A DNA stretch of 64,000 nucleotides from Bacteroidota bacterium (GCA_021780815.1 JAJXYC010000019.1:1-64000), one strand, 5' to 3'. Counted from the first letter of the stretch, positions 27,977-37,512 are shown. The notes: generated by a model not told the origin, from the letters alone. Numbers and translations: made by a program.

Positions 27977-29059
27977 TTATTTATTATTTTTGTGGAATTC
28001 TTCCATAAATTTAGTCAATGCTTCAACAGAAGACAGAGGGCAAGCATTATAAATAGAAGCACGAATGCCACCAACAGCACGATGACCTTTCAAGCCTAAC
28101 ATCTTTAATTTTTTAGCTTCGTCAATAAATTTAGATTCTAATTCAGGAGTTGGTAAATTCCAAGTAACATTCATAAGAGAGCGGTCTTCTTTAACTTTTA
28201 CAGCTCCAACAAAAAATTCAGGATAAGCATCAAAAAGATCATAAATCAAACTTGCTTTTTTGATATTATTTGCTTCAATTGCTTCCAGACCACCTTGCTT
28301 AATGATCCATTTTAATGTTCTATGAACAACATAAATAGGAAGAACTGGCGGAGTGTTGTAAAGAGATTCTTTATCAATGTGAGTTTTGTATTTTAACATT
28401 GTATAACCTTCTTTACGAGATTTTTCTTCAACCCAAGATTTTTTTACAATAACAATTGTAACACCAGCAGGTCCAACATTTTTTTGTGCTCCGGCATAAA
28501 TTAGCGATGCTTTACTAAAATTATGATTTAAAGCGAGAAAGTCAGATGAGTGATCAACAACAAGAGGAACATTGCCAGTTTCAGGCCATTTTTTCCATTC
28601 AGTTCCGTAAATTGTATTGTTCGAAGTAATATGGACATAATCAGCATTAGGAGTAATATTGAAATTTTTAGGAATATGGTTAAAATTAGTTTCCTTAGCA
28701 GTAGCAATAACATTTGTTTTTCCTGTTATTTTAGCTTCTTTTACTGCTCTTTCAGACCAATAACCTGTTTCAATATAATCTGCTTCGTTTAACAAGAAAT
28801 TATATGGGACCATTGCAAATTGTGTACTTGCACCGCCGCCAAGAAATAGGACATAATATTCTTCTTTTGGTAATTTCATTATGTTGAGTAAATCAGATTG
28901 TGCTTCTTGAATCACAACATCAAATGCTTTATCTCTATGGCTAATTTCCATAATTGAGACACCTAAATTATTAAAATCATAAACTGCGTCTCGAGTTTCT
29001 TCTATAACTTCAAATGGCAGTACTGCTGGTCCTGCATAAAAATTGTGAGCTCTATTCAT
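27977..29059 (-). CDS. serC: Phosphoserine aminotransferase
   Basis: A 360-residue class V PLP aminotransferase that makes phosphoserine from 3-phosphohydroxypyruvate and glutamate for serine synthesis, and can serve pyridoxal phosphate synthesis. Seen: N-terminal NFYAGPAVLP, GGGASTQF (74-81), Asp169 region VVDHSSDF and the PLP lysine Lys193 in AGAQKNVGPAG. GGGAG-type ribosome site (GGGAGAC) precedes the ATG. serA and serB are not nearby; the gene stands alone by spacing. Confidence 0.95.
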   Translation of the reverse strand: MNRAHNFYAGPAVLPFEVIEETRDAVYDFNNLGVSIMEISHRDKAFDVVIQEAQSDLLNIMKLPKEEYYVLFLGGGASTQFAMVPYNFLLNEADYIETGYWSERAVKEAKITGKTNVIATAKETNFNHIPKNFNITPNADYVHITSNNTIYGTEWKKWPETGNVPLVVDHSSDFLALNHNFSKASLIYAGAQKNVGPAGVTIVIVKKSWVEEKSRKEGYTMLKYKTHIDKESLYNTPPVLPIYVVHRTLKWIIKQGGLEAIEANNIKKASLIYDLFDAYPEFFVGAVKVKEDRSLMNVTWNLPTPELESKFIDEAKKLKMLGLKGHRAVGGIRASIYNACPLSSVEALTKFMEEFHKNNK

Positions 29060-29190
29060 TTTTGTCTCCCAAAATTTTAAAATTTGTAAAATTTATTTTT
29101 CAAAATTAAGAAAAAATACGATGATAGCATAAAAATTTTAAACATTATACATTTTATTTAAAATTTTTATTAATCAACAGAAATTTATAT

Positions 29191-30363
29191 TTAATCTTTT
29201 AGTTTACTTCTGCTCACTTTTATAAATAAATACAGAAAGATTGTAGATAACTCAAATAGAACCGTAATAGCAAAAAGTAACTTATAAGAAGGGAAAGATT
29301 TAACTTCTGGTTTATGTGCCCAATCTAACACATCAATTTGAGGTACATCTTTTTTCTCTTGAATAGCTTCTTGGAAATAAATTGTTCTCAAATAAGCAAT
29401 GATTTGCTCGTAAAGTTTTTGTTCCCTTACTAAATTAGAATACTCTCTAATTAATTTAGGAATTCTTTCTAATGGGATTGAAAAATTGTCAGTTGAAGTT
29501 AAACCACCTGATTGAATTTTGTCAAACTGACTTTTTAGAACATCATAACTTTCTTGTAAAGTTTTGATTACTTGTGAATTATTAGAATATAGATTTTTAT
29601 TGATTTTTAATTCAACCTCCGCTTTAGCAAGTTTGGTAGCAATTTCATTTGCTTGTAAAACAATTGCTTTAGTTTGTTCTTCAAGTTCTAGAACTTTATT
29701 TTGTTCTTGGAATTTTTCGAGTTCATTTTGTATAGAATCTAATTTAGCAGAATAATCATTAATTTCTCCACCGATAAAATCTTTTGTTTTTCCTGATACG
29801 GAATTATTTCTTTGGCGAATAACATAATCTAATGCAATAATTGCGGTATTTGCAACTTCGGAAGACAGTAAAGCCGCAGAGTCTTTAAGTTTTTGCGACG
29901 GTAAATAACCTGTTCTAATTGAACAAGTTAAATAAATCATACCACTTCTGTCATTTACAACATTAAGAGAAGATTGAATAATTTGGTTTAATAAATATCT
30001 TGGTATTCCAGCAAAAAAAGAAGTTTTTTGTAGTTTTAAAGAATCAATGATAAATTCACTTACACTTCGGCTTTTAATCACATTAGCATAAAGAATAGAA
30101 AGATTTGTTGATTGCATTCCTGCAATTGAACCAAGTCCACCAAGACCAGAAGACTGTAATACTGAGCTTAAATTTACTGAATTGTTATTTTGTTTTGGTG
30201 GTAAAATAGAGGCATCTGCATCATATTCAAAAGGAGTAATTATAGTATAAACGATTGCAACACATAAAACAATTAAAGCATATACATTAATTTGTTTTTT
30301 ATTTTGCTTGTATACATCGAACAATTGTTTAAAAGACAAACTTGCGATATTAAAAGATTGCAT
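29191..30363 (-). CDS. Wzz-like polysaccharide chain-length/export co-polymerase
   Basis: A 390-residue inner-membrane protein with the Wzz topology: membrane segments at about 27-43 and 360-383 enclosing a periplasmic domain with long coiled coils (about 205-290). No tyrosine kinase domain follows. Such proteins set polysaccharide chain length or link the polymerase to the outer-membrane exporter. Its ATG overlaps the stop of the upstream Wza-like gene by one base (TAATG), a strong sign that both are translated together. Confidence 0.85.
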   Translation of the reverse strand: MQSFNIASLSFKQLFDVYKQNKKQINVYALIVLCVAIVYTIITPFEYDADASILPPKQNNNSVNLSSVLQSSGLGGLGSIAGMQSTNLSILYANVIKSRSVSEFIIDSLKLQKTSFFAGIPRYLLNQIIQSSLNVVNDRSGMIYLTCSIRTGYLPSQKLKDSAALLSSEVANTAIIALDYVIRQRNNSVSGKTKDFIGGEINDYSAKLDSIQNELEKFQEQNKVLELEEQTKAIVLQANEIATKLAKAEVELKINKNLYSNNSQVIKTLQESYDVLKSQFDKIQSGGLTSTDNFSIPLERIPKLIREYSNLVREQKLYEQIIAYLRTIYFQEAIQEKKDVPQIDVLDWAHKPEVKSFPSYKLLFAITVLFELSTIFLYLFIKVSRSKLKD

Positions 30364-31997
30364 TATTTCAACCTCACAATTGTAAGGACAATACCGAAAA
30401 TTGTAGCCATTTGTGCAATGGTGCTAACTATATTTGTGAAAGTTTCAGAAAATGGAACTTCTTTTTCGGGCGGGACTAAAATTACATCGCCTGGTTCTAT
30501 CACATAGTTCATATCTTTTGCGAGTAAAATTTCACCTTTACTTTTAGCAACGAAGGTTTCAGGAATATCTGCTCTATAACCATAGCCTCCGGCTTGATTT
30601 ATATAATCTAAATATGATAGACCTGCTTGATAAACGATATAACCAGGATTATTTACACGACCTTGCACATTAACATAGTTTTTCTTTGTTGGGACTATTA
30701 TTGAATCCTTATTAAATAAAGTTATGTTTTGGTCTGATTCCGGATCCGAAAGAACTTTCTTGTAATCAATTGTCATAGAGCCTTTGATTTCACGAACACG
30801 AGATTGAAAATAACGCTGTTCAAATTCACTCATTTCAGTTGCGGGTGTCCGATAAAGTCTTTCCATTTCATAATCTTTTTTTTCTGCTTCTTGTTGACGG
30901 ATAAATTCAATGTCAGATATAGATGCATTATTTGTAAATCCTCCACATCGTAAAAATAAATCGTAAAGTTTATCCTTATTTTCAATTATGGCATATTTGC
31001 CTGGATATTTGACTTCTCCTTTGATTACTACGTAATGTTCTTTATTCCAATTTGGTAGAATTCTTACATAAACTCTATCTCCAATGTTTAAGGGAAAATC
31101 GCCTGGTAAATTTTGACTAGTAGATAAAATATTTGTCCAGCTACTTAAATTCACGAACCATCTAATTAAAGATTTATCCTCTATTGAAAACCTATCAATT
31201 TCAACTGAATCCAAATGAGCAGAAGCTAAAAATCCTTGTGCAAATCTAATTAATGTAGATAAAGAATCACCTTTGACGTATTCAAATTCTCCTGGATAGC
31301 CGACTTCGCCATAAATCGAAATTTGTTGTTTCTCACTACTTGGAGGTACAATTACTTGGTCTCCACCTTCAACGAATGGATTACTTTCTTTTTCGCCAGC
31401 TAAGAAAAACTTCAATAAATCAACTCGTATTACTTTATTATCCCGGATTAATGATATGTTTCTTAATGATGCTTCAAATTTTAATCCACCTGCTCGCTCT
31501 ATAACTTCGGAAACCCTATCTAATGGCGATGATGGGACACTCATTGATTTAGCTACTACCCCCGATACAATTACTTTAAATTGTCTAACTTGTGATAAGA
31601 TAAATGCTATATCAGAAGAACTATATATTTTTTTTATTTTTGCTTGTGCTTCCGAATAAACATCGGCTAATGTTTTATTCTTTACATCTATCAAACTAAC
31701 TGTTGGAATAAGCAATTTAGATTCTGGACTTACTTTGACTTGGTAGTTTACTGGTTCATTAGTAAAAATAGAAAATGTGAATACATCGCCCGGACCTACA
31801 ATATAAGTGTTGGGGTCAATTTCTTTTTCTGGGACTAAATTTGTTTCCTTTGCTATGGAAAAAGCATTCTGAGAAGCAAGAGTATCTAATTTTGTTTTAG
31901 ATATACCTGTTAATTTGGAATAATCTATTTGTGCTGTCCCAAAATAAAATACACACAAAAAAGTTAATAAAAATATTATAATTTTTTTACTTTTCAT
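30363..31997 (-). CDS. Wza-like polysaccharide export protein with SLBB domains
   Basis: A 544-residue protein with a signal peptide (about 1-22, cleavage near GTAQ), no lipobox cysteine, a Poly_export domain (about 62-140, starting YIVGPGDVF), then SLBB repeats marked by VIVSGVV, ISIYGEVGYPGEF, VVIKGEVKYPGKY and VNVQGRVNNPGYI. A hydrophobic C-terminal helix (about 520-540) may cross the outer membrane. It probably forms the outer-membrane exit for a capsule or exopolysaccharide with the Wzz-like partner. No glycosyltransferase cluster is adjacent, so the polysaccharide is made elsewhere. Confidence 0.88.
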   Translation of the reverse strand: MKSKKIIIFLLTFLCVFYFGTAQIDYSKLTGISKTKLDTLASQNAFSIAKETNLVPEKEIDPNTYIVGPGDVFTFSIFTNEPVNYQVKVSPESKLLIPTVSLIDVKNKTLADVYSEAQAKIKKIYSSSDIAFILSQVRQFKVIVSGVVAKSMSVPSSPLDRVSEVIERAGGLKFEASLRNISLIRDNKVIRVDLLKFFLAGEKESNPFVEGGDQVIVPPSSEKQQISIYGEVGYPGEFEYVKGDSLSTLIRFAQGFLASAHLDSVEIDRFSIEDKSLIRWFVNLSSWTNILSTSQNLPGDFPLNIGDRVYVRILPNWNKEHYVVIKGEVKYPGKYAIIENKDKLYDLFLRCGGFTNNASISDIEFIRQQEAEKKDYEMERLYRTPATEMSEFEQRYFQSRVREIKGSMTIDYKKVLSDPESDQNITLFNKDSIIVPTKKNYVNVQGRVNNPGYIVYQAGLSYLDYINQAGGYGYRADIPETFVAKSKGEILLAKDMNYVIEPGDVILVPPEKEVPFSETFTNIVSTIAQMATIFGIVLTIVRLK

Positions 31998-32084
31998 ATT
32001 TCAAATTTGAAAAAAAGTTTTTAAAAAGTATAGCAAATTAACAATTTTAAGGAAAATAACTATAATTAAGTCAGAAAACTATTG

Positions 32085-32092
32085 TAATTTTG
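32085..32092 (+). promoter_or_regulatory. Putative -7 promoter box directly before the inositol monophosphatase start
   Basis: TAATTTTG ends 4 bases before the ATG at 32097. If used with normal spacing, transcription would start at or next to the ATG, giving a leaderless or near-leaderless mRNA. No ribosome site is seen immediately upstream of the ATG. Confidence 0.4.
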
Positions 32093-32096
32093 CAAA

Positions 32097-32906
32097 ATGA
32101 TAATAAACGAAATAAACAAAAATATACTTTTAGAAGTTGGAATTAATGCCGCAAAAATTGCTGGTAAAATTCTTAAAGATGGGTTGGGTACTCAATTTTC
32201 AATTAAAAGTAAAGAAGGAAAACACAATTTAGTTACAGAGTTTGATTTCCGAAGTGAAAAAGCAATTATTGATTACATTAAAGCAAATGTTCCAAATTCA
32301 CAATTTCTTGCAGAAGAAAGCGGTAAAAGTGGTTCAAACGATAATGACACAATTTTGTGGATTGTTGACCCGTTAGATGGGACAGTAAATTTTGCACATA
32401 ATATCCCAGTTTTTTCTGTATCAATTGCAGCGACATACAAAAATGAAATTTTGGCGGGGGTTGTGTATCAACCGATTTTAGATGAATTGTTCACAGCAAC
32501 TAAGTCTGGGGGAGCATTTTTAAATCACAAAGCAATTAAAGTTAGCCATACTGAAAATTTTGAAGATGCTTTTTTTGTTACAGGATTTCCGTATAGAAAA
32601 GATGCTGCAAAATACAATGGTGCTGAACTTTTTATTGATGTTGTTCAGAAAGGAATACCAATAAGGCGATTAGGTTCTGCCGCAATGGATTTGGCTTATG
32701 TTGCGGCTGGACGTTTCGATGGATTTTGGGAAGAAGAACTAAACCCTTGGGATGTTGCGGCGGGAGTCCTTCTTGTTAATGAAGCAGGTGGTAAAGTTAC
32801 GCAATATGATTTAAGTGATTATAATGTGTTTAATAAAACTATTTTATCAACTAATGGTATTTTACATAATCAGGTATCGCAATTTTTGAATAAAAACAAT
32901 TTATAA
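32097..32906 (+). CDS. Inositol monophosphatase family protein
   Basis: A 269-residue Mg-dependent phosphatase of the SuhB/IMPase family, acting on inositol-1-phosphate or a similar sugar phosphate. Metal-binding motifs are intact: the EE pair in FLAEESG (about 73-77), DPLDGTVNF (91-99) and PWDVAAG (221-227 region). It is the first gene of a run with dapF (7-base gap) and the M20 hydrolase. No inositol pathway genes are adjacent, so the substrate is not certain; SuhB-type roles in RNA processing are also known in the family. Confidence 0.9.
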   Translation: MIINEINKNILLEVGINAAKIAGKILKDGLGTQFSIKSKEGKHNLVTEFDFRSEKAIIDYIKANVPNSQFLAEESGKSGSNDNDTILWIVDPLDGTVNFAHNIPVFSVSIAATYKNEILAGVVYQPILDELFTATKSGGAFLNHKAIKVSHTENFEDAFFVTGFPYRKDAAKYNGAELFIDVVQKGIPIRRLGSAAMDLAYVAAGRFDGFWEEELNPWDVAAGVLLVNEAGGKVTQYDLSDYNVFNKTILSTNGILHNQVSQFLNKNNL

Positions 32907-32913
32907 ATATAAA

Positions 32914-33777
32914 ATGAATATGCAATATAAAATTGAATATTTTTCAGGAGCAGGTAATCTTTTTAGTGTTATAGATAACAGGGACAGTGTAATTGATGAT
33001 AACCTTTTATCTCAATTTGCTAAATTATCTTGTTCTAAAAGTGAAAAATTTTCAATTGCAACAGAAGGTTTGATTGTTTTAAACAAATCTGACAATAATC
33101 CTTTTTCAGTTAAATTTTTTAACCCTGATGGTTCATCAGGAATGATGTGTGGAAATGGTGCGAGGTGTGCAGTGAAATTTGCAGAAATGTTGAAATTAAT
33201 TCAAAAAGGAGAAGTTCAACGTCCTATTAAATTTGATTTAGCAGGTCAGGAGTATTTGGCTTTTATTGATAAAGATAAAATAAAAGTGCAATTTCCAAAA
33301 CCACGCTATCAAAAATTTAATATTAAAGTTCCTTTTCAAGAATACTTGGTGATTGGGGATTTTGTGGATGTCGGAACTCCTCATATAATTTTTAAATATG
33401 AAGAAATTCCCAATGCGAAACGATTCGCATTCCGGTATTATCCAATAGATGACTTTGCTAAACCTATTCGTTATAATTCTGAGCAATTCCCGGACGGTGT
33501 GAACGTTTCGATTTATACTATTGAAAACCGAAGGAGAATTCATTTGAGAACTTATGAACGTGGGGTTGAACACGAAACTGGAGCATGTGGTACTGCTTCT
33601 GTTTCTACTGCTTTTACTTTGTTTAAAAAAGGACTGGTTAATTTTAAATCTGAAATTATTCCTACGAGTTATAACCCTTTAATGGTTGAAAATATCATTG
33701 ATGAAAGTGATGAAGTACTTGGATTTTATCTCATTGGAACTGCTGATAAAATTGGTGAAGCTTTAATTGAATTTTAA
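32914..33777 (+). CDS. dapF: Diaminopimelate epimerase
   Basis: A 287-residue cofactor-independent epimerase converting LL- to meso-diaminopimelate for lysine and peptidoglycan. Both catalytic cysteines are present: Cys79 in MMCGNGARC and Cys225 in ETGACGTAS. The N-terminal motif that is usually G-x-G-N-D-F reads GAGNLF here, with Leu in place of Asp. Two in-frame ATGs lie two codons apart; either is possible. The neighbouring M20 hydrolase could act in the same pathway, but that is inference. Confidence 0.92.
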   Translation: MNMQYKIEYFSGAGNLFSVIDNRDSVIDDNLLSQFAKLSCSKSEKFSIATEGLIVLNKSDNNPFSVKFFNPDGSSGMMCGNGARCAVKFAEMLKLIQKGEVQRPIKFDLAGQEYLAFIDKDKIKVQFPKPRYQKFNIKVPFQEYLVIGDFVDVGTPHIIFKYEEIPNAKRFAFRYYPIDDFAKPIRYNSEQFPDGVNVSIYTIENRRRIHLRTYERGVEHETGACGTASVSTAFTLFKKGLVNFKSEIIPTSYNPLMVENIIDESDEVLGFYLIGTADKIGEALIEF

Positions 33778-33803
33778 TTAAGTAAAAGAAAATATAAAAG
33801 AAT

Positions 33804-35003
33804 ATGTATAATGAACAATATTTTTTAGATAAATCAATTTCTTGCTTTGAAGAAATTGTATCTTTTAGGAGAACGATACATAAAAATCCAGAATTGTCTT
33901 TTTGTGAAGTAGAAACAACCAATTTTATATTAGAAAAACTTAATGAATTTGGAATTGTAGGTGAAAAAGCTATTAGTTCAGTTAATTGTTACAAGAATGA
34001 AAAAGTAGGTGTAATTGCAAAAATTGGTAAAGGAGCAAATTGCATTGCACTAAGAGCTGATATTGATGCTTTGCCAATTGATGAGGAAACTGGTTTAGAG
34101 TTTCATTCTAATAATATTGGGAAAATGCATGCTTGTGGTCATGATTTTCATACTGCTATACTTTTAGGGACTGCTAAAATTTTAAAAGAAATTGAAGATG
34201 ATCTTAAAGGTACAGTTTTGCTAATCTTTCAACCTGCCGAAGAATATTTGCCAGGGGGAGCAAAAATAATTTTAGATGAAGGTTTGCTTCAAAAGTATAA
34301 GCCAAAAGCAATTTTTGGACAACATATAAACCCTGAAGTTCCTGTGGGTTCTTTTTCTTATAAAAGTGGTCCAATTATGGCTTCTACCGATGAATTGCAT
34401 ATTACAATTACGGGAAAAAGTTCGCATGCTGGACAGCCTCAGCTTGGTTCTGATGTAATTTTAGCGGCAGCTTCTTTGGTTCAGTTTTATCAAAATATAG
34501 TTACAAAATTTAAAAATCCACTTGAACAAGCGGTGATTTCTATTACCTCACTTCAAGCTGGAAATGCTACAAATGTTTATCCTGATAAAGCTTCGCTACT
34601 TGGGACTATGAGGACGTACAACCAAAACCTAAGAAATGAATTAAAAGAAATTATTAAAACAAAATCAAAATTAGTAGTTGAACAATATAATTGCTCTATT
34701 GATATTAATGTTGTTGAAGGTTATCCACCAGTTATTAATTCAGAACAAACAACTAATTTCCTTACTAAAATAATTACCAATACTTTTAACGCAAATGCCA
34801 TTCTGTACGCAGAACCTAAAATGTGGGCTGAAGACTTTGCTTATTATTCACAAATTGCTCCTTCAACTTTTTATTTCTTAGGAGTTAATGATATGAAAAA
34901 CACCTTCTATCCATTACATAGCAGTAAATTAAATCCTTCCGAAGAAGCATTAAAATATGGAGTAGCAATTTTTACAAATTTAGCCTATCATTTTTTATTA
35001 TGA
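33804..35003 (+). CDS. M20-family amidohydrolase (aminoacylase / N-acyl amino acid deacylase type)
   Basis: A 399-residue metal-dependent hydrolase of the M20D type. Seen: HKNPELSF (26-33), ALRADIDALP (82-91), HACGHDFH with Cys111 and His113 (109-116), the Glu pair in QPAEE (Glu146-147) and a dimerisation domain starting near ITITGKSSHAG. Family members remove acyl groups from amino acids, including N-acetyl-diaminopimelate. Position after dapF makes a diaminopimelate role attractive, but general aminoacylases look alike. Gap to dapF is 26 bases. Confidence 0.88.
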   Translation: MYNEQYFLDKSISCFEEIVSFRRTIHKNPELSFCEVETTNFILEKLNEFGIVGEKAISSVNCYKNEKVGVIAKIGKGANCIALRADIDALPIDEETGLEFHSNNIGKMHACGHDFHTAILLGTAKILKEIEDDLKGTVLLIFQPAEEYLPGGAKIILDEGLLQKYKPKAIFGQHINPEVPVGSFSYKSGPIMASTDELHITITGKSSHAGQPQLGSDVILAAASLVQFYQNIVTKFKNPLEQAVISITSLQAGNATNVYPDKASLLGTMRTYNQNLRNELKEIIKTKSKLVVEQYNCSIDINVVEGYPPVINSEQTTNFLTKIITNTFNANAILYAEPKMWAEDFAYYSQIAPSTFYFLGVNDMKNTFYPLHSSKLNPSEEALKYGVAIFTNLAYHFLL

Positions 35004-35042
35004 AATATATTTAAGATAAAAATTTATAAACTGAAATTATAA

Positions 35043-35822
35043 TTAATTTAAAAGAAACGTTTTCCTACAAACAACCTCATCTTTTGATTTAATAATAACA
35101 AAAATAACCCGATTATTAAAGTTCATTAAATTGCATCGACAAACATTATTAGTAAAATTTTGAGATAAAATTAAATTTCCTATTAAAGAATAAACTTTAC
35201 AAACATAATCTTTGTAATTTTCTTCTGTTGTATAAATAGATAATATGTTGTTATTTGATAAAATAATTTTAATATTATCTTTTTGTTCACGAATAGATTG
35301 AGGAGAGGTTTCGCCCGCCTTGATTCCAATCCCAGATACGCTATTGTATGCAAAATCTTTAACAACACAGCTTTGGTTGTCGGCAGGTATGCCAATCCTA
35401 ATCCAGCCATAATGCAATTCACCATTACTCATAAATTTTAGACCTATGTAATTGTCCATTTTCCCTGGCCAATTATTTGTAAGATTTAATGATGAATGAT
35501 GCGAGTTATACCAAGTTCCAGAGTTTGAATTAATCGAGTCGCCATAATTCAAAATGCGAGGTTGTCGGTAATCTTCTGATTCTTCAATTAGCACTTCGCT
35601 ACTAAAATCATTCAGAGAAAAAAATTGGACACCTTGATGATGCCTAATAAAAAAGTCGTCTGAACCGTCGTGGTCAAGGTCTATAAAATAATCTGTTGGG
35701 TAAATTTGGTCAATTGTTGTAAGAACACTATCAGGGTTAATATCAGTGTAAATAATTTGGCTAATTGTTTGTTGTCCAAAGTTGCAAATCAAAATTACAA
35801 TTGCAATGTAAAAATTCTTCAT
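35043..35822 (-). CDS. Secreted protein with probable T9SS C-terminal domain, unknown function
   Basis: A 259-residue protein with a signal peptide (about 1-21, cleavage near TISQ). The middle has an acidic FIDLDHDGSDDFF loop, like a calcium-binding EF-type loop, and a beta-sandwich segment with HYGWIRIGIPAD. The last 70 residues (from about IILSNNNILSIYT) have the strand pattern of a T9SS sorting domain, though the end FLLN is less typical. No named family was recognised. It converges with the M20 hydrolase gene. Confidence 0.65.
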   Translation of the reverse strand: MKNFYIAIVILICNFGQQTISQIIYTDINPDSVLTTIDQIYPTDYFIDLDHDGSDDFFIRHHQGVQFFSLNDFSSEVLIEESEDYRQPRILNYGDSINSNSGTWYNSHHSSLNLTNNWPGKMDNYIGLKFMSNGELHYGWIRIGIPADNQSCVVKDFAYNSVSGIGIKAGETSPQSIREQKDNIKIILSNNNILSIYTTEENYKDYVCKVYSLIGNLILSQNFTNNVCRCNLMNFNNRVIFVIIKSKDEVVCRKTFLLN

Positions 35823-35904
35823 AATACACCTCGAAATTTTATATAAAATTATTATAATTTTCTTTTGCTATTGGCTAACTATTTTATTGAAATTAAATAT
35901 TGTT

Positions 35905-36384
35905 TTATTTTTTTGTACAATTTTGTATAATATTATTGTAATAATCAACAATATCATATATTTTTAAATTTTGTCCATTTTTAAGTATGACGACTGATTC
36001 AAACGGAGCAATGTTATAATTGTTAAAATCATCGGAATTATCAATTAAAATATCTTTATAATAACTTTTCAATAAAATAATTTTTTCAGGAAGAACTTTT
36101 TGAGAAAATACTGCAATTATTGCTACTGAATCACCGTAATTTTTGTATTCATTGATAATATGATTTATTCCTATCGAGACACAACCTGCACAACCATCAT
36201 TGTTTAATAAAATTATTTCTTTTGTTTTCTCAAAATTTTCAAAATTGTTTTTCTTGAAATATGTTTTCAAAATATCATATTTACTCGTATCTTTTGTTAT
36301 TCTTTTGTTTTCAGTATCTTTTGCTTGATTATTGCAACTTATTAAAACAAAAGACAAAACCAAAAATATTATTATCCTCTGCAT
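35905..36384 (-). CDS. Lipoprotein with C-x2-C thiol motif, possibly thioredoxin-like
   Basis: A 159-residue lipoprotein. The signal peptide ends in a lipobox with Cys17 (LISC). A pair Cys65-Cys68 in NNDGCAGCVSIG sits after a hydrophobic strand, the position of the active-site thiols in thioredoxin-like folds, and the downstream strand-helix pattern (VAIIAVFSQ, SVVILKNG) fits such a fold. It begins 3 bases after the stop of the beta-propeller-type lipoprotein gene, so the two are coexpressed. Its first 23 codons are repeated exactly in the truncated copy at 38472-38549. Function beyond thiol chemistry is not known. Confidence 0.65.
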   Translation of the reverse strand: MQRIIIFLVLSFVLISCNNQAKDTENKRITKDTSKYDILKTYFKKNNFENFEKTKEIILLNNDGCAGCVSIGINHIINEYKNYGDSVAIIAVFSQKVLPEKIILLKSYYKDILIDNSDDFNNYNIAPFESVVILKNGQNLKIYDIVDYYNNIIQNCTKK

Positions 36385-36387
36385 TTT

Positions 36388-37512
36388 TTAATCCTTTTTA
36401 AATTTATAAATATCGAAAGCAATATGTTCTCTATCTAATTTAGGATTTTTGTAAATTAATAATCCCATAGGGGTAGGGAGAATACTGCTAAAATCATATT
36501 CTTTACCTTTAAAGACTTGTTCTGTTAATATATTGAAGTTTTCATCTAAAATTATGATTGACCAGTCAGCTTCAAATAAGTTATAAACAAAATTATTACT
36601 ATCTAATAAAGGCATATTATGCCTTATTATTCTATAAAATAATTGATTATATTTATCATAAATTAATTTGTAATAACTTCCATGAGTAAGGTTGAATTTC
36701 CTAAAAAAATCAATATCTGTTAATTTTGTTGAATCTATAAATTCTATTTTATTTAAAAAATTACTTTTTGCATTAATTGATTTTAATAAATTCCCTTGTA
36801 AATCATAAATATAAAGATTAGGGTCAATTTCAAAAGAATATATTAATTGATTATTAAATAAACAAAAAGATGAGCCGTATTTCCCGAAGTCCTTATTATG
36901 ATGATAAATTTCAGGAAATGGTACTTTAATTATCCCTTTTCGACTTTGTAAATTATAAATAAAAAGACATTTGCCTTTATAAAATTTTAAAGGAGTGGCG
37001 TTGCTTCCTGCTCGCATATATACTGAATTATTATTTAATATCATCGGAGATAATCCTGAACTGACTTCATAATCTGGTTTATATGACTTCACTATAGATG
37101 CTATTGACCATTTATTTTTTTTCTTTAAAACAGATGATGTATCGCATAAAAAAATCTCATTCATTTTTCTATCAAAGACGTAGATTGAATCAAAATTCAA
37201 AATAAAAATACCACCACCGCTCTCAATATGATAATCTACAAAATAAATACTTTTGAACAATTTTTTTGAATTACAATTGTAAATATCAATAGAATTTCTA
37301 ATTATATTATAATCATATAAATAATTTGTATTTGTTTTTTTATCGAAATAATCTAACCAAAGATATTTTGTGTTATCGACAGAATCATCTATTGCAATTT
37401 CAAAATGACCTGTTTTATATAACATTGTTGTATTTGAATTTTCTTTATTGCAAGAAATCAAAATAAGAATGAAAAATAAAATAGTTGATAATTTGATTAA
37501 TGAATGCTCCAT
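36388..37512 (-). CDS. Lipoprotein resembling Bacteroidota beta-propeller/DUF4221-type proteins (copy 1)
   Basis: A 374-residue lipoprotein with lipobox Cys21 (LISC). Repeated beta-strand units such as LFIYNLQ, LYIYDLQGNLLKSI and IIILDENFNIL suggest a propeller. The LDREHIAFDIYKF end resembles DUF4221 proteins of Bacteroidota, but I am not sure of the family. An AGGAAT ribosome site precedes the ATG. It is a diverged paralogue of 38553-39671, yet its last stretch is identical to it in DNA. It is the first gene of a pair with the C-x2-C lipoprotein. Confidence 0.65.
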   Translation of the reverse strand: MEHSLIKLSTILFFILILISCNKENSNTTMLYKTGHFEIAIDDSVDNTKYLWLDYFDKKTNTNYLYDYNIIRNSIDIYNCNSKKLFKSIYFVDYHIESGGGIFILNFDSIYVFDRKMNEIFLCDTSSVLKKKNKWSIASIVKSYKPDYEVSSGLSPMILNNNSVYMRAGSNATPLKFYKGKCLFIYNLQSRKGIIKVPFPEIYHHNKDFGKYGSSFCLFNNQLIYSFEIDPNLYIYDLQGNLLKSINAKSNFLNKIEFIDSTKLTDIDFFRKFNLTHGSYYKLIYDKYNQLFYRIIRHNMPLLDSNNFVYNLFEADWSIIILDENFNILTEQVFKGKEYDFSSILPTPMGLLIYKNPKLDREHIAFDIYKFKKD

